Positions 9,076 to 18,165 of a DNA stretch of 64,000 bases are shown piece after piece; the first letter of the stretch is position 1; every line of letters begins with the position of its first letter. This stretch comes from Kiritimatiellaceae bacterium (GTDB lineage Bacteria; Verrucomicrobiota; Kiritimatiellia; Kiritimatiellales; Tichowtungiaceae). The DNA lies in NCBI GenBank assembly GCA_013141415.1, contig JABFQY010000003.1, positions 62,001-126,000 on the forward strand. The letters are read 5' to 3'. The position numbers were made by a program, and so were the translations under genes. The notes beneath the pieces were generated by a model, which had not been told where the DNA came from, ran no database searches, and was given only the letters and a program-made list of their open reading frames with translations.

Positions 9076-9750
9076 TCAGATTTTTGAACAATAGGCCGCT
9101 TCGGCATTTGCGCGCATTTGCGCGACAGCTGTTTTCAGATCGGGTGCTTTAAAAAGTGATGTACCGGCCACAAACAGATTGGCACCGTGTGCCGCCGCCG
9201 GTTTTACGGTTTCAAGATCGATGCCGCCGTCGATGGAAATCAGCATGTCTGGGAAACGGCGGCGGATTTCAGCCACTTTACTTTCAGCCGCCGCGATATA
9301 TTTCTGTCCGCCGAATCCGGGATTAACCGACATAATGAGTACTTCATCCACCAGTCCCTTTTCCAAGCAGTGGAAAATAGAATCTACCGCTGTCGGCGGA
9401 TTTACCGTGATGCCGCTTTTGCAGCCGAGGCCGCGAATTTTATTGAGCGTATCGTCGATATCGCAGTCGGCTTCAATATGAATCAGAATGGTATCCGCTC
9501 CGGCTCCGGCAAACGCCTTGATATGGTTTTGCGGCTGAATCAGCATCAGATGCACATCCATGGGTAAATCCGTCACACGATCTGCCATGGTAACGACAGC
9601 TGGTCCCATACTGATATTGGGCACAAAAACGCCGTCCATGATATCCATGTGAATCTGGTCAGCCCCTGCCCTTTCGCACTGACGAATGGCAGTCTCCAGA
9701 TTCCCCATATCGGCGGCCAGAATCGACGGCATAATTTCAATCTTCGGCAT
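9076..9750 (-). CDS. rpe: Ribulose-phosphate 3-epimerase
   Basis: A 224-residue TIM-barrel enzyme that interconverts ribulose 5-phosphate and xylulose 5-phosphate in the pentose phosphate pathway. Visible signatures are 'HMDIMDGVFVPN' (metal ligands H34 and D36), 'MSVNPGFGGQ' and 'SIDGGI' with the second catalytic aspartate. The ATG at 9750 has an AGGGGAAA ribosome site, and the extra leader up to 9807 was rejected. The last four residues and the stop lie in a repeat-like AAATCT segment 22 nt before lepA. A transketolase gene of the same pathway lies 4 kb away at 13293. Confidence 0.95.
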   Translation of the reverse strand: MPKIEIMPSILAADMGNLETAIRQCERAGADQIHMDIMDGVFVPNISMGPAVVTMADRVTDLPMDVHLMLIQPQNHIKAFAGAGADTILIHIEADCDIDDTLNKIRGLGCKSGITVNPPTAVDSIFHCLEKGLVDEVLIMSVNPGFGGQKYIAAAESKVAEIRRRFPDMLISIDGGIDLETVKPAAAHGANLFVAGTSLFKAPDLKTAVAQMRANAEAAYCSKI

Positions 9751-9881
9751 ATTTTCCCCTGAAAAAATGTGAGGAGGGAAGCTACCGAACCCATTCCAAA
9801 AAAGCAAGAAGAGCGGGCTTTATTTGCCGATGCCGGATTGCGCTTGTCCGACTCGATACTTTCTGTCCCAATAATGCCACT

Positions 9882-10775
9882 GTGAACGATCAACTGATTA
9901 AAGGATATTTCAAGGGGCTTGACGTTGCTTTTACCTATGCGGTGACAACGAATGCGGTGAACGGAATTGTACTTCGGCACAATTGCGATCCCGCAGCCGC
10001 CCACATTCTGGGTCGGGCGGTCACCGGCGCGCTGCTGAGCGCGGCAATTCTGCCCGAAGGTCAGCGCATCAATGTCTGCTGGAAATATCGCGGTGTTCTG
10101 CGCACGATTATTGTCGATGCCGGGCAGGACGGTACGGTACGCGGATTCATTGCACCGCCGCAGTTGGATCTGGAAGAAGACAACATGGACAAATTGTACG
10201 GCGATCTTGGCGATTTGCAGGTGGTCACATCGCAAACCGGAAAGATTCTGAATTCAGGCACTGCGCCGGTTCCACTGCACGATGTCGCCAAAGATCTCGC
10301 CTATTATCACTGCATCAGCGATCAAGTCGAAACCGGACTCAACGTGATGATCGGGTTTAACGCTGATCCGGAAAATCCCGTTCGGTTTTGTCAGGGCTGG
10401 ATGATTCAGGCGTTGCCGGAAACCGATGTAGAACGGTTCGACCGGCTTCGCCGCCGAATGGAGAGTCCGGCATTTCGCGAATTGCTTTCACGCGAGGCCG
10501 ATTGTGAAGTACTGGCCTGCCTGCTTACCGCTGAAGAAGCCGATTTTTCCGGTCTGCACAGGAATGTCGGCCCGGCCCCGAAGTTTATCTGTCCGTGCAA
10601 CCGCGATAAAATGGAGGCCGTTGTCCGCACCTTGCCAATTCCGGAACGGATGGAACTGGTACAGAAAAAAGAAGACGTAGTAATCCTCTGCCAGTTCTGC
10701 AACAAGCGCTATGAATTGACGATTGACGACTGCATCACCGCCTGGAATTTAAAATCGGACGCCGGCACACCATGA
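9882..10775 (+). CDS. hslO: Redox-regulated chaperone Hsp33
   Basis: A 297-residue protein with the HslO N-terminal domain and the C-terminal zinc switch: C237-P-C239 and C270-x2-C273. In the family these cysteines release zinc and form disulfides under oxidative stress, which turns on holdase activity in the cytoplasm. The start is a GTG at 9882 giving 'MNDQLIKGYF', and no strong ribosome site precedes it. The 131-nt gap to rpe is a divergent promoter region. The stop overlaps the next gene's ATG (ATGA). Confidence 0.94.
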   Translation: MNDQLIKGYFKGLDVAFTYAVTTNAVNGIVLRHNCDPAAAHILGRAVTGALLSAAILPEGQRINVCWKYRGVLRTIIVDAGQDGTVRGFIAPPQLDLEEDNMDKLYGDLGDLQVVTSQTGKILNSGTAPVPLHDVAKDLAYYHCISDQVETGLNVMIGFNADPENPVRFCQGWMIQALPETDVERFDRLRRRMESPAFRELLSREADCEVLACLLTAEEADFSGLHRNVGPAPKFICPCNRDKMEAVVRTLPIPERMELVQKKEDVVILCQFCNKRYELTIDDCITAWNLKSDAGTP

Positions 10776-12355
10776 AACAGGAACACGCACCGCATGAATT
10801 CACAGAACTGCAGGTTCGCGCCGGTCTGCGAACTAACATTTTGGCCGCCAGCTTTGGCATGGTCTGGTTCATCATCATACAGGGGCTGCCGCTGATCATG
10901 CTGCTGGAAGCGCTCGGCGCGAGCGGTGTGATGATCGGTATGATTTCGATGCTAAATCAGATTGCCATGCTGATTCAGATACCGGCTTCGCTGCTGGCCG
11001 ACAAATTAATTCACCGTAAGCGGTTCTGGTTTGTCACGGTCACACTGGCACGGCTGATCTGGCTGCTGCCCGCCGCCATGCTCCTGCTTTGGAAAGGCAG
11101 TTATCATGTGATTATTGTCTGCACATTGGCGATTGTCGGATTAAGCGCCATGCTCATTCAGAGTAGCGCGTCGTCATGGTGGAGCTGGATGGCCGACCTG
11201 ATTCCCGGTCATCTGCGCAGCCGGTTCTGGAACGTCCGCCAAGGAGTATGCACAACCATCATGCTGACTGTGCTTGGTCTGGCTGGCTGGTTTCTTGACT
11301 TGTTTCCGAAAGGAAACTTCACCGGCTTTGGTATTTTGCTTCTGCTGGGAACCGTCTTTGGTGTGCTGGAGGGCATTATCCACCTCCGCGTACCGGAACC
11401 GTCCGCCACTCCGGCACCCGCCGGAATCAGCTTGATGGAACGGCTGATCCGCCCGCTGCGTGACAGAAATTTCCGCTACTTTACCTTCGTCATGTGTATT
11501 TGGTTTTTCGGGCTGGGTTTGATCGGTCCGTTTACCATGGTCTATCTGAAGCAGGACTTCGGAGCACTTTACAGCCACCTTTCCACACTCCAAATGGCCG
11601 GACTGCTCGGTTCTATCGGCGCCAGTTTTTTTGCCGGGCGGCTGATTCAGCGCGCCGGTATCCGCACGTTCGGTATCGTCATGATGCTGCTGGCACCGCT
11701 CTTCAGCACAGTTTGGTTCTTCATGGATCATTCATCTTTCACGATGACCGTTCCGTTTATTGGAACCCTCACCTGCCCGCGCTTTGTTTTTCTGATGATC
11801 TGGACTTCACTGGGCGCCGGCAGCGTCTTTGCCGGTGTCGGCATTTACCAGCTCAACATGCTCACATCAATCGTTCCGCGTGACGGACGAACCATTGCCA
11901 TGGCAATGCACTGGGTTTTAATTGGAGCCGTATCCGCCGTTGCTCCGCTGCTTGCCGGTCAGATTAAGGACATATTGGAATTGCATCCTGTGCACGTATC
12001 CCTTTACCACAGCACAGCATTTTCTTATGTGCATCTTCTGCTTATCCTGCATGCGGCTTTGATCTGGCTGCTGGCGCTGCCGCTGGCAAAAAAACTGAAG
12101 AGTGTGCCGACCGATATGACGGTGGTAAAAACGCTTTCACATATTTTTATTTCCAACCCGCTGCGCATGGCCCGCGAAATCTACGGCTTTAACGGTGTCA
12201 TTATTTCCTCGGTTGAAAAAACAAAAGACATGGTCGTTCAGTCCGCCGGTCTGGCGATGGATGCCGTGGTTCAATCGGCCGAATCGGCCAAAGATGCCGT
12301 ACAAAAACTCCTGCGCAACGACAAAGACAACGGCACCGGGAAACCGGCTAAATAG
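10772..12355 (+). CDS. Major facilitator superfamily transporter
   Basis: A 527-residue inner-membrane protein with about twelve hydrophobic segments and the intracellular loop motif 'ASLLADKLIHRKRFW' near residue 75, which fits MFS. The substrate is unknown. The last ~65 residues are soluble and charged, with two similar blocks around 'VVQSAGLAMDAVVQSAESAKDAV' positions (about 486-508) that could form an amphipathic helix. That tail is not part of the transporter fold. It is coupled to hslO by a 4-nt overlap and its 3' end overlaps the converging PHP gene by 8 nt. Confidence 0.82.
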   Translation: MKQEHAPHEFTELQVRAGLRTNILAASFGMVWFIIIQGLPLIMLLEALGASGVMIGMISMLNQIAMLIQIPASLLADKLIHRKRFWFVTVTLARLIWLLPAAMLLLWKGSYHVIIVCTLAIVGLSAMLIQSSASSWWSWMADLIPGHLRSRFWNVRQGVCTTIMLTVLGLAGWFLDLFPKGNFTGFGILLLLGTVFGVLEGIIHLRVPEPSATPAPAGISLMERLIRPLRDRNFRYFTFVMCIWFFGLGLIGPFTMVYLKQDFGALYSHLSTLQMAGLLGSIGASFFAGRLIQRAGIRTFGIVMMLLAPLFSTVWFFMDHSSFTMTVPFIGTLTCPRFVFLMIWTSLGAGSVFAGVGIYQLNMLTSIVPRDGRTIAMAMHWVLIGAVSAVAPLLAGQIKDILELHPVHVSLYHSTAFSYVHLLLILHAALIWLLALPLAKKLKSVPTDMTVVKTLSHIFISNPLRMAREIYGFNGVIISSVEKTKDMVVQSAGLAMDAVVQSAESAKDAVQKLLRNDKDNGTGKPAK

Positions 12356-13193
12356 GAATCCCGCTCCTGCGGCGCAAAGTGTCCAATACGGACAGCGGAA
12401 CGCATTGATCACCAAAACCGCGCCCGAGCGTAATATCCGGAGTGAGCGTTCCGTGAAAATCAGAACCGCCGGTGGCCACCAGATCATATTCTTCGCAAAT
12501 GCGTTGGAATAATGTGATCTGGTGCGGCCTGTGAGTTGGATGCCAGACTTCCAATCCGCCAAGGCCTTGCTCTTTCAGCTTTTTAACGAGGCGTCGCAAA
12601 CCCCGTGATGCAAGTTTCATCTGTCCGGGATGGGCAATCACCGCTACGCCGCCCGCCTTACAGATTAATTCCACACATGCTTCCGGAGTCAGACGGCGGC
12701 GTTCCGCGTAGGCGGCCTTGCCCTTGCCGAGCAGCTGCTGAAAAATTTTATCCTTGTGTTTAAAATGTCCCTTTTCGATCAGCGCGGCGGCGAAATGCGG
12801 CCGACCGACCACGTCATCACCGGCGTGTTTACGCACATCGTCATGAGTAAGGTCGTAGCCAAGGCGATTTAGTTTTTCCAAAATCTGAGAGTTTCGTTCC
12901 GAGCGCCCTTCCCGTACCCATTGGAGCGCGGCCTGCAATTCTTCATGGGATGGATCAAACAGATAGCCGAGAATGTGAAGGGTGATTTCTCCGAACTCCG
13001 CGCTCAATTCAATGCCTGGAACAGTTTGAACGGATGAGTTTCTGCCAGCCGCCATAAAGCGCGGCAAGCCGTCGGTGGTGTCATGATCCGTTAACGACAG
13101 TGCGGACAGGCCACCTTTTTCGGCGAGCGCCACCAGCTCTTCGGGAGAGTTTGTTCCGTCGGAAAAAATCGAATGGCTATGAAGGTCGATCAT
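12348..13193 (-). CDS. PHP-domain phosphoesterase (RNase AM / YciV-TrpH family)
   Basis: A 281-residue PHP-family metal-dependent phosphoesterase. The N-terminus gives 'DLHSHSIFSDG' (metal ligands H5 and H7) and 'LSLTDHDTTDG'. Later metal sites are 'GIELSAEF', 'VIAHPGQ' and the C-terminal 'GGSDFHG'. Characterised relatives hydrolyse 3',5'-nucleotide bisphosphates or trim 5' ends of structured RNA, and which of these applies here is not decidable from sequence. The 3' end overlaps the converging MFS gene by 8 nt. Confidence 0.88.
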   Translation of the reverse strand: MIDLHSHSIFSDGTNSPEELVALAEKGGLSALSLTDHDTTDGLPRFMAAGRNSSVQTVPGIELSAEFGEITLHILGYLFDPSHEELQAALQWVREGRSERNSQILEKLNRLGYDLTHDDVRKHAGDDVVGRPHFAAALIEKGHFKHKDKIFQQLLGKGKAAYAERRRLTPEACVELICKAGGVAVIAHPGQMKLASRGLRRLVKKLKEQGLGGLEVWHPTHRPHQITLFQRICEEYDLVATGGSDFHGTLTPDITLGRGFGDQCVPLSVLDTLRRRSGIPI

Positions 13194-13292
13194 TATTCTT
13201 AATTTCTAATTAGTCAGATGCGCCAGTTTTCGGTACGTTCGGGCGGATTTTAACTGAATCAAAACGAATTGAACGACCAAAAGGAGTAAAAG

Positions 13293-15278
13293 ATGGATGT
13301 GAAACTGATTGCCAACACGATTCGCGGACTTTCAATGGACGGCGTACAGGCCGCTAATTCGGGGCACCCCGGTATGCCGATGGGCATGGCCGATGTCGCC
13401 GCCGTGCTCTGGACGCAGTTCCTCAAGCACAACCCGCACAACCCGCAATGGGCCGACCGCGACCGCTTTGTTCTTTCCGCCGGCCACGGCTCGATGCTGA
13501 TCTATAGCCTGCTCCACCTTTCCGGTTACAACCTGCCGCTCGAAGAGCTGAAAAAATTCCGTCAATGGGGAAGCAAAACGCCGGGGCATCCGGAATACGG
13601 TCACACCGTCGGCGTTGAAACGACTACCGGCCCGCTCGGCCAGGGTTGCGGCAACGCGGTTGGGATGGCGATCGCCGAGCAGATGCTCGCCAAAAAGTTT
13701 AACAGCAAAGACCATAAGCTGGTCGACCATTACACTTACGTAATCGCCAGCGAAGGCGAGTTCATGGAAGGCATCTCGCACGAAGTGTTCTCGATGGCCG
13801 GTAATCTCGGTCTTGGCAAATTGATTTTGTTTTACGATCAGAACTTTATCAGCATCGAAGGCGACACGCATATCACCTATACCGACGATGTGAAGAAACG
13901 CATGCAGGCTTATGGCTGGCACGTTCAGGAAATCAACGGTCATAACACCGACGAAATCGTCGCCGCCACCAAGGCCGCTCAGGCACAGACGAAAAAGCCG
14001 TCGGTTATCATCTGCAATACAACCATCGGTTTCGGTTCACCGAACAAGGCTGGTTCGCACGACTGCCACGGAGCGCCGCTCGGCGAAGAAGAAGTAAAAC
14101 TCGCCAAAACTAATCTTGGCATCTCCGCTGAAAAATTCTTCGTACCGGAAGAAGTGCGCGCCGCCTTCGCTGCCGTTGCAAAGAAAAACGCTGCGATCGA
14201 AGCCGAATGGAGCGCAACCTATTCCGCCTTCGAACAGGCCAAGCCGAAAAAGGCCAGAGAATGGGCCGCCTGCCTCAGCGGTGAACTGCCGGCCAACCTC
14301 GCTAAAAAAATTGCCGACTTTGAAGCCGGAACATCCATCGCCACCCGCGCGGCTTCCGGCAAAGTACTGCAGGATCTCGCCAAAGCAATTCCGTATCTCG
14401 TCGGCGGTTCGGCCGACCTTGCACCGAGCAATAACACCTACTTGAAAGATCTCGGCGACATCAGCAAGAAAAACTTCAAAGGCCGCAATTTCCATTTTGG
14501 TGTCCGCGAACTGGGCATGGGTGCCGTCATGAACGGCATTCAAGTGCACGGCGGTTTTCGTATCTACGGTGCCACCTTCCTGGTATTTGCCGACTATGTC
14601 CGCCCGACCACCCGCGTCGCCGCGCTGATGAATCTGCCGGTCATTTATGTCTATACGCATGACAGTTTCTACGTCGGCGAAGACGGGCCGACTCATCAGC
14701 CGATTGAAACGCTGATGAGTCTGCGTATCACGCCGAATATGACGGTTCTCCGTCCGTCTGACGCGACCGAAACCAAATGTGCGTGGATTGCGGCACTCGA
14801 GAATAAAACCGGCCCGACCGCTCTGCTGTTGACCCGTCAAAATCTGCCGATCTTCGACCGTAAAGAACTTGCGCCGGCCTGCAACCTGAAAAAAGGCGCA
14901 TACGTGATTTGGGAAAGCGCTAAGAGCAATCACGATATTCTGATCATGGCGAGTGGTTCGGAAGTTTCTATCGCAATCGACGCTGGAAAGAAAATCGCCG
15001 CTGAAGGTAAAGCGGTGCGCGTAGTCAGCTTCCCAAGTTGGGAACTGTTTGAAAAACAGGATGCCACCTATAAGGCCTCCGTTCTTCCCGCTGAATGCGC
15101 CTGCCGTCTTTCCGTCGAAGCCGGAGCGACGCATGGCTGGGAAAAATATGTCGGCGCAACTGGCCGCATGATCGGCATCAATCATTTCGGCGCTTCCGCT
15201 CCGGCGGGAACACTGGCGAAAGAGTTCGGAATCACTGCCGACAACATCTACAAAACCGCCAAAGAAATGCTGGCGTAG
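13293..15278 (+). CDS. tkt: Transketolase
   Basis: A 661-residue thiamine diphosphate enzyme that transfers two-carbon ketol units in the pentose phosphate pathway. Domains in order are the TPP/pyrophosphate domain ('SAGHGSMLIY', residues 62-71), the pyrimidine domain ('FHFGVRELGMG', with the conserved catalytic glutamate; 'GEDGPTHQPIE') and the C-terminal transketolase domain. The usual GDG magnesium-binding motif reads S153-E154-G155, followed by 'FMEG' and N184. The acid is conserved as Glu instead of Asp, which is unusual. The ribosome site AAAGGAG and ATG at 13293 are clear. The gene is monocistronic with its own terminator. Confidence 0.95.
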   Translation: MDVKLIANTIRGLSMDGVQAANSGHPGMPMGMADVAAVLWTQFLKHNPHNPQWADRDRFVLSAGHGSMLIYSLLHLSGYNLPLEELKKFRQWGSKTPGHPEYGHTVGVETTTGPLGQGCGNAVGMAIAEQMLAKKFNSKDHKLVDHYTYVIASEGEFMEGISHEVFSMAGNLGLGKLILFYDQNFISIEGDTHITYTDDVKKRMQAYGWHVQEINGHNTDEIVAATKAAQAQTKKPSVIICNTTIGFGSPNKAGSHDCHGAPLGEEEVKLAKTNLGISAEKFFVPEEVRAAFAAVAKKNAAIEAEWSATYSAFEQAKPKKAREWAACLSGELPANLAKKIADFEAGTSIATRAASGKVLQDLAKAIPYLVGGSADLAPSNNTYLKDLGDISKKNFKGRNFHFGVRELGMGAVMNGIQVHGGFRIYGATFLVFADYVRPTTRVAALMNLPVIYVYTHDSFYVGEDGPTHQPIETLMSLRITPNMTVLRPSDATETKCAWIAALENKTGPTALLLTRQNLPIFDRKELAPACNLKKGAYVIWESAKSNHDILIMASGSEVSIAIDAGKKIAAEGKAVRVVSFPSWELFEKQDATYKASVLPAECACRLSVEAGATHGWEKYVGATGRMIGINHFGASAPAGTLAKEFGITADNIYKTAKEMLA

Positions 15279-15297
15279 TGCCTGCCCTTACAGGATC

Positions 15298-15328
15298 AAA
15301 AAGCTCACCCGGCGGGTGAGCTTTTTTG
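15298..15328 (+). terminator. Rho-independent terminator after transketolase
   Basis: A strong hairpin with arms AAAAGCTCACCC and GGGTGAGCTTTT, a short GGC loop and a following T-rich tail lies 20 nt after the tkt stop. Confidence 0.93.
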
Positions 15329-15390
15329 TTTTTGAACTGGGGAAAAAACAACCTTGCCGTTAAAGTCACCCTCGTGAGGAGGGTAATTGT

Positions 15391-16956
15391 ATGGAACGGG
15401 CTGTTGCAGATTTTTCAGAACACGCGAAAGAAATTCCCGAAGAGCTTCGGCACGTACTTGTTTCGCTGGGTCGAGGATTGGGAACCGTAGCGGTTTATGG
15501 AGACGGACATCCCTCAGTGGAACAAATCATCGATAAAACATTTGAGGATCTGCAAGACGCTCTGACAAACCGGAGATTGATTACAATCGGTACTTTCAAC
15601 GGCACTCTGACGGTTGATGAGGAGCCGGTTCTTACCCGGGACGTACCGGTACGCACTCTCGAAAAACGACTGGTCGCCATGCGAGTCTCCCATCTAGTGC
15701 TCACAAAGGGACTCACCCGGAATGAACTGAAAAAACTTTTGACGGTACTTTGCTCGCCCAACGACAAACAGTTGAAAGAAACTTTTTCGGGATCCGGGTT
15801 TGATCATGTCAGAATGGAAGATGTGAAATATGTCGCGTTGCGTGACGGCGAACAGAAAGCGGGCAAGGGAAGCGGCGGGGAAAACAGCCGGGGATCCGAT
15901 GCAGGCGATGGCAATGCAGCCCAGGTGAAAGTCAGTCAGATTGTCGCCTTTCTTAAAGGTGAAGCCTCCGGCGACGCTGCCGGTGAAGTAAAAAAAATAC
16001 TCTCCGATCCAGAACGGCTCGGACAAATGATTATGGAAGCAGCGGCGGTTCGGCAGGTAATGGATTCCGCCTGTGATGGAGAATCTCTGGCGGACATTGT
16101 AATCGGCTGCTTACGACGCACCTACAGTGGATTGCGTAAGGAAGCGGAGTTTCAAACTACACACGGGAAAGCCAATCTGACCAAGGCCATGATGCTGCTT
16201 GAGAAAAATGTGCTGGATAAAATCCATGCGGCACTCGGCGCGCAGCATCCGGAAATCGATCGGCGCATATTTGATGCAATTCGTGAGATGGAAGAGGAAC
16301 AGCAGTTCGAAATGCTCACTGCCCATTATTTCGATCAGCGCCGCAAGCTGGAAAAAGTTGAAGAAAATCTCATACAAAACATTCAGCGGCAGGGCGCTGA
16401 AAAAGCCCGAAAGCAAATAGGCGATTTGGATATTCCTCTTAAAGACTGGCAGCGGCTGATGGTCAAGGCGGGTGTTGAAACTGCACCGAACAACGGCAGC
16501 ATGAATGGCGCAGGCAGCGGGATTGATATAAGCGCATTGGCAGTTGTACTTGAAATGATCGAGGGGCTGATGCAGCTCGACGGCGCGGATATGACGCAAA
16601 TCAAAACCGCTGTGACAGCGACGCGCAACGGACTTAATACCTACGCCGACCGAATTGAGCTCCGTATCCATGAACTTGAAGGGCAGATTGAACCGGGTGC
16701 CCGATCCGCCCAGACAGTGGAAGATCATGCCGGCCACCTGAGCCGTGAAAAACTGATGGAAGAAGTTTCTAAACTGACCCTTTCCCTGCTTCAGCCGTTG
16801 ACGGTAGTGAACGCATCGATTGAAGCCTCAATGCGCCACGCCGAAAAAGAAGTTCAGATCGACCTTCTGGATCTGGCATATGAAAGCGGGAAACGGATGC
16901 AATCGCTCACCAGACGTCTGATGACACTGGTTGGATACCCGGTTCTTGGAAAATAA
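15391..16956 (+). CDS. Uncharacterised signalling-like protein with degenerate kinase-dimerisation tail
   Basis: A 521-residue soluble protein that I do not recognise as a named family. Residues ~15-125 ('LGRGLGTVAVYGDGHPSVEQ', 'GTLTVDEEPVL', 'LTRNELKKLLTVL') resemble an N-terminal helical/beta domain seen ahead of HD-GYP, GGDEF or HEAT modules. The middle has a charged helical, coiled-coil-like part (about 290-345). The C-terminus (about 450-521) has the shape of a histidine-kinase dimerisation domain: 'LSLLQPLTVV' aligns with the H-box, then 'LLDLAYESGKRMQSLTRRLM'. The phospho-accepting His is absent and no ATPase domain follows. An AGGAGGG ribosome site is present. It converges on the carboxypeptidase gene. 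Confidence 0.7.
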   Translation: MERAVADFSEHAKEIPEELRHVLVSLGRGLGTVAVYGDGHPSVEQIIDKTFEDLQDALTNRRLITIGTFNGTLTVDEEPVLTRDVPVRTLEKRLVAMRVSHLVLTKGLTRNELKKLLTVLCSPNDKQLKETFSGSGFDHVRMEDVKYVALRDGEQKAGKGSGGENSRGSDAGDGNAAQVKVSQIVAFLKGEASGDAAGEVKKILSDPERLGQMIMEAAAVRQVMDSACDGESLADIVIGCLRRTYSGLRKEAEFQTTHGKANLTKAMMLLEKNVLDKIHAALGAQHPEIDRRIFDAIREMEEEQQFEMLTAHYFDQRRKLEKVEENLIQNIQRQGAEKARKQIGDLDIPLKDWQRLMVKAGVETAPNNGSMNGAGSGIDISALAVVLEMIEGLMQLDGADMTQIKTAVTATRNGLNTYADRIELRIHELEGQIEPGARSAQTVEDHAGHLSREKLMEEVSKLTLSLLQPLTVVNASIEASMRHAEKEVQIDLLDLAYESGKRMQSLTRRLMTLVGYPVLGK

Positions 16957-16961
16957 ATCCG

Positions 16962-18029
16962 TTATCGTTTCAAACGACGGCGAATAAATATTGTCCCTGC
17001 GGCCACGACAAACAGAGCAGCCAGCACCGGAAAAATAAATCCGTGTTTCTTTTCCACCACAGGTTCGATCACAACAACTTCCGGAACAGGTTCAATAACG
17101 ACCGGTGGCGGAGGAGGAATTCGCGCGAAGCCTTTTTCAATCAGCTCAGCGGCCTTGGCATCGCGCACTTTTTTATCCTCACTGCCTAAAACCACGGCAA
17201 TCACGCGCTGGCCGTTGCGCAAAGCGGTGGCGGCGATGGAAAAACCGGCGTTAGAAAAGTAGCCGGTCTTGAGACCGTCACAGCCCGGAACCACACCAAG
17301 AAGTTTGTTTGAGCTCGTCAGTTGCACCGGATTATTTTCACGGAAACTACGGGTGGAGATTGAAGTATATTTCAGCGTCTCGGGGTGCACGATCAGCAGG
17401 GCTTTGGACAGTAAAGCCATGTCCAGCGCAGAGCTCATATCCTCCTGCCCCGGTCCGGGCGGAAGACCGTGTACGCTATGGAAAGTTGTATTGCGCAAAC
17501 CAAGTTCGCTAGCCTTCGTATTCATCCGTGCGATATGGGCCTCACGGCTGCCGGAAGCGCGAATCGCCAGTGCTGCCGCCGCATCATTTGCCGAATGAAT
17601 TACCATGGCATAAATCAATTCTTCGAGCGGGAAAACTTCACCTTCTTTTAGCCAGACCTGACGCGCGCCAACCTGTGCCACTTCGCGGGCAACAGTCACC
17701 GGCTCATCCATTCGCAACTTACCGGACTTCACATCATCCAGAATCAGGAACAGATTCATCAGCTTCACCATGCTGGCAGGATAAGCTATGGCCGAAGCGT
17801 GGTCTTCGTGCAGGATCATACCGGTGGATGCATCAATCACTACGGCACCGTAGTACGGATCACGGGAAATCGTGTTCGGGTTCTTTTTTACCGGAGTTGC
17901 CGCCGCGGGAGCAACCGTGTGTTTTTTCGCCGGGCCTGCCTTTGCAGGAGTGGCGGCCTGTACACAGAACGCCGCAACAATCAGTGCAAGACTCGCCAGT
18001 AAAAATTTTCGGGCATTGGAAGAAATCAT
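16962..18029 (-). CDS. D-alanyl-D-alanine carboxypeptidase (DacA/PBP5-like)
   Basis: A 355-residue exported serine peptidase S11. A signal peptide (about 1-25) precedes an Ala/Pro/Lys-rich linker. The catalytic motifs are S86-M-V-K89, S146-A-N148 and K254-T-G256. It trims the terminal D-Ala of peptidoglycan pentapeptides in the periplasm. Instead of the amphipathic C-terminal helix of classical PBP5, the protein ends in a proline-rich linker and a true hydrophobic helix followed by RRRLKR, i.e. a C-terminal membrane anchor with a short cytoplasmic end. The ribosome site AAGGAG precedes the ATG. Confidence 0.92.
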   Translation of the reverse strand: MISSNARKFLLASLALIVAAFCVQAATPAKAGPAKKHTVAPAAATPVKKNPNTISRDPYYGAVVIDASTGMILHEDHASAIAYPASMVKLMNLFLILDDVKSGKLRMDEPVTVAREVAQVGARQVWLKEGEVFPLEELIYAMVIHSANDAAAALAIRASGSREAHIARMNTKASELGLRNTTFHSVHGLPPGPGQEDMSSALDMALLSKALLIVHPETLKYTSISTRSFRENNPVQLTSSNKLLGVVPGCDGLKTGYFSNAGFSIAATALRNGQRVIAVVLGSEDKKVRDAKAAELIEKGFARIPPPPPVVIEPVPEVVVIEPVVEKKHGFIFPVLAALFVVAAGTIFIRRRLKR

Positions 18030-18165
18030 AAAAAGCTCCTTGGTTTACAGCGGAAGGAAAGTAGCAGAAGCATAACGGCGCGCGAAGAAATTTCGTTAAT
18101 CAACCGCTAACCTTTTGAAACTTGGAACTTGAAACCAACCCCCATCCCCACTTAACTGCTCACCT

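Noticed and set aside
9054-9107. Longer lepA start at 9107
   Set aside because: The added residues come from a repeat-like segment overlapping rpe. LepA homology starts at 9053.
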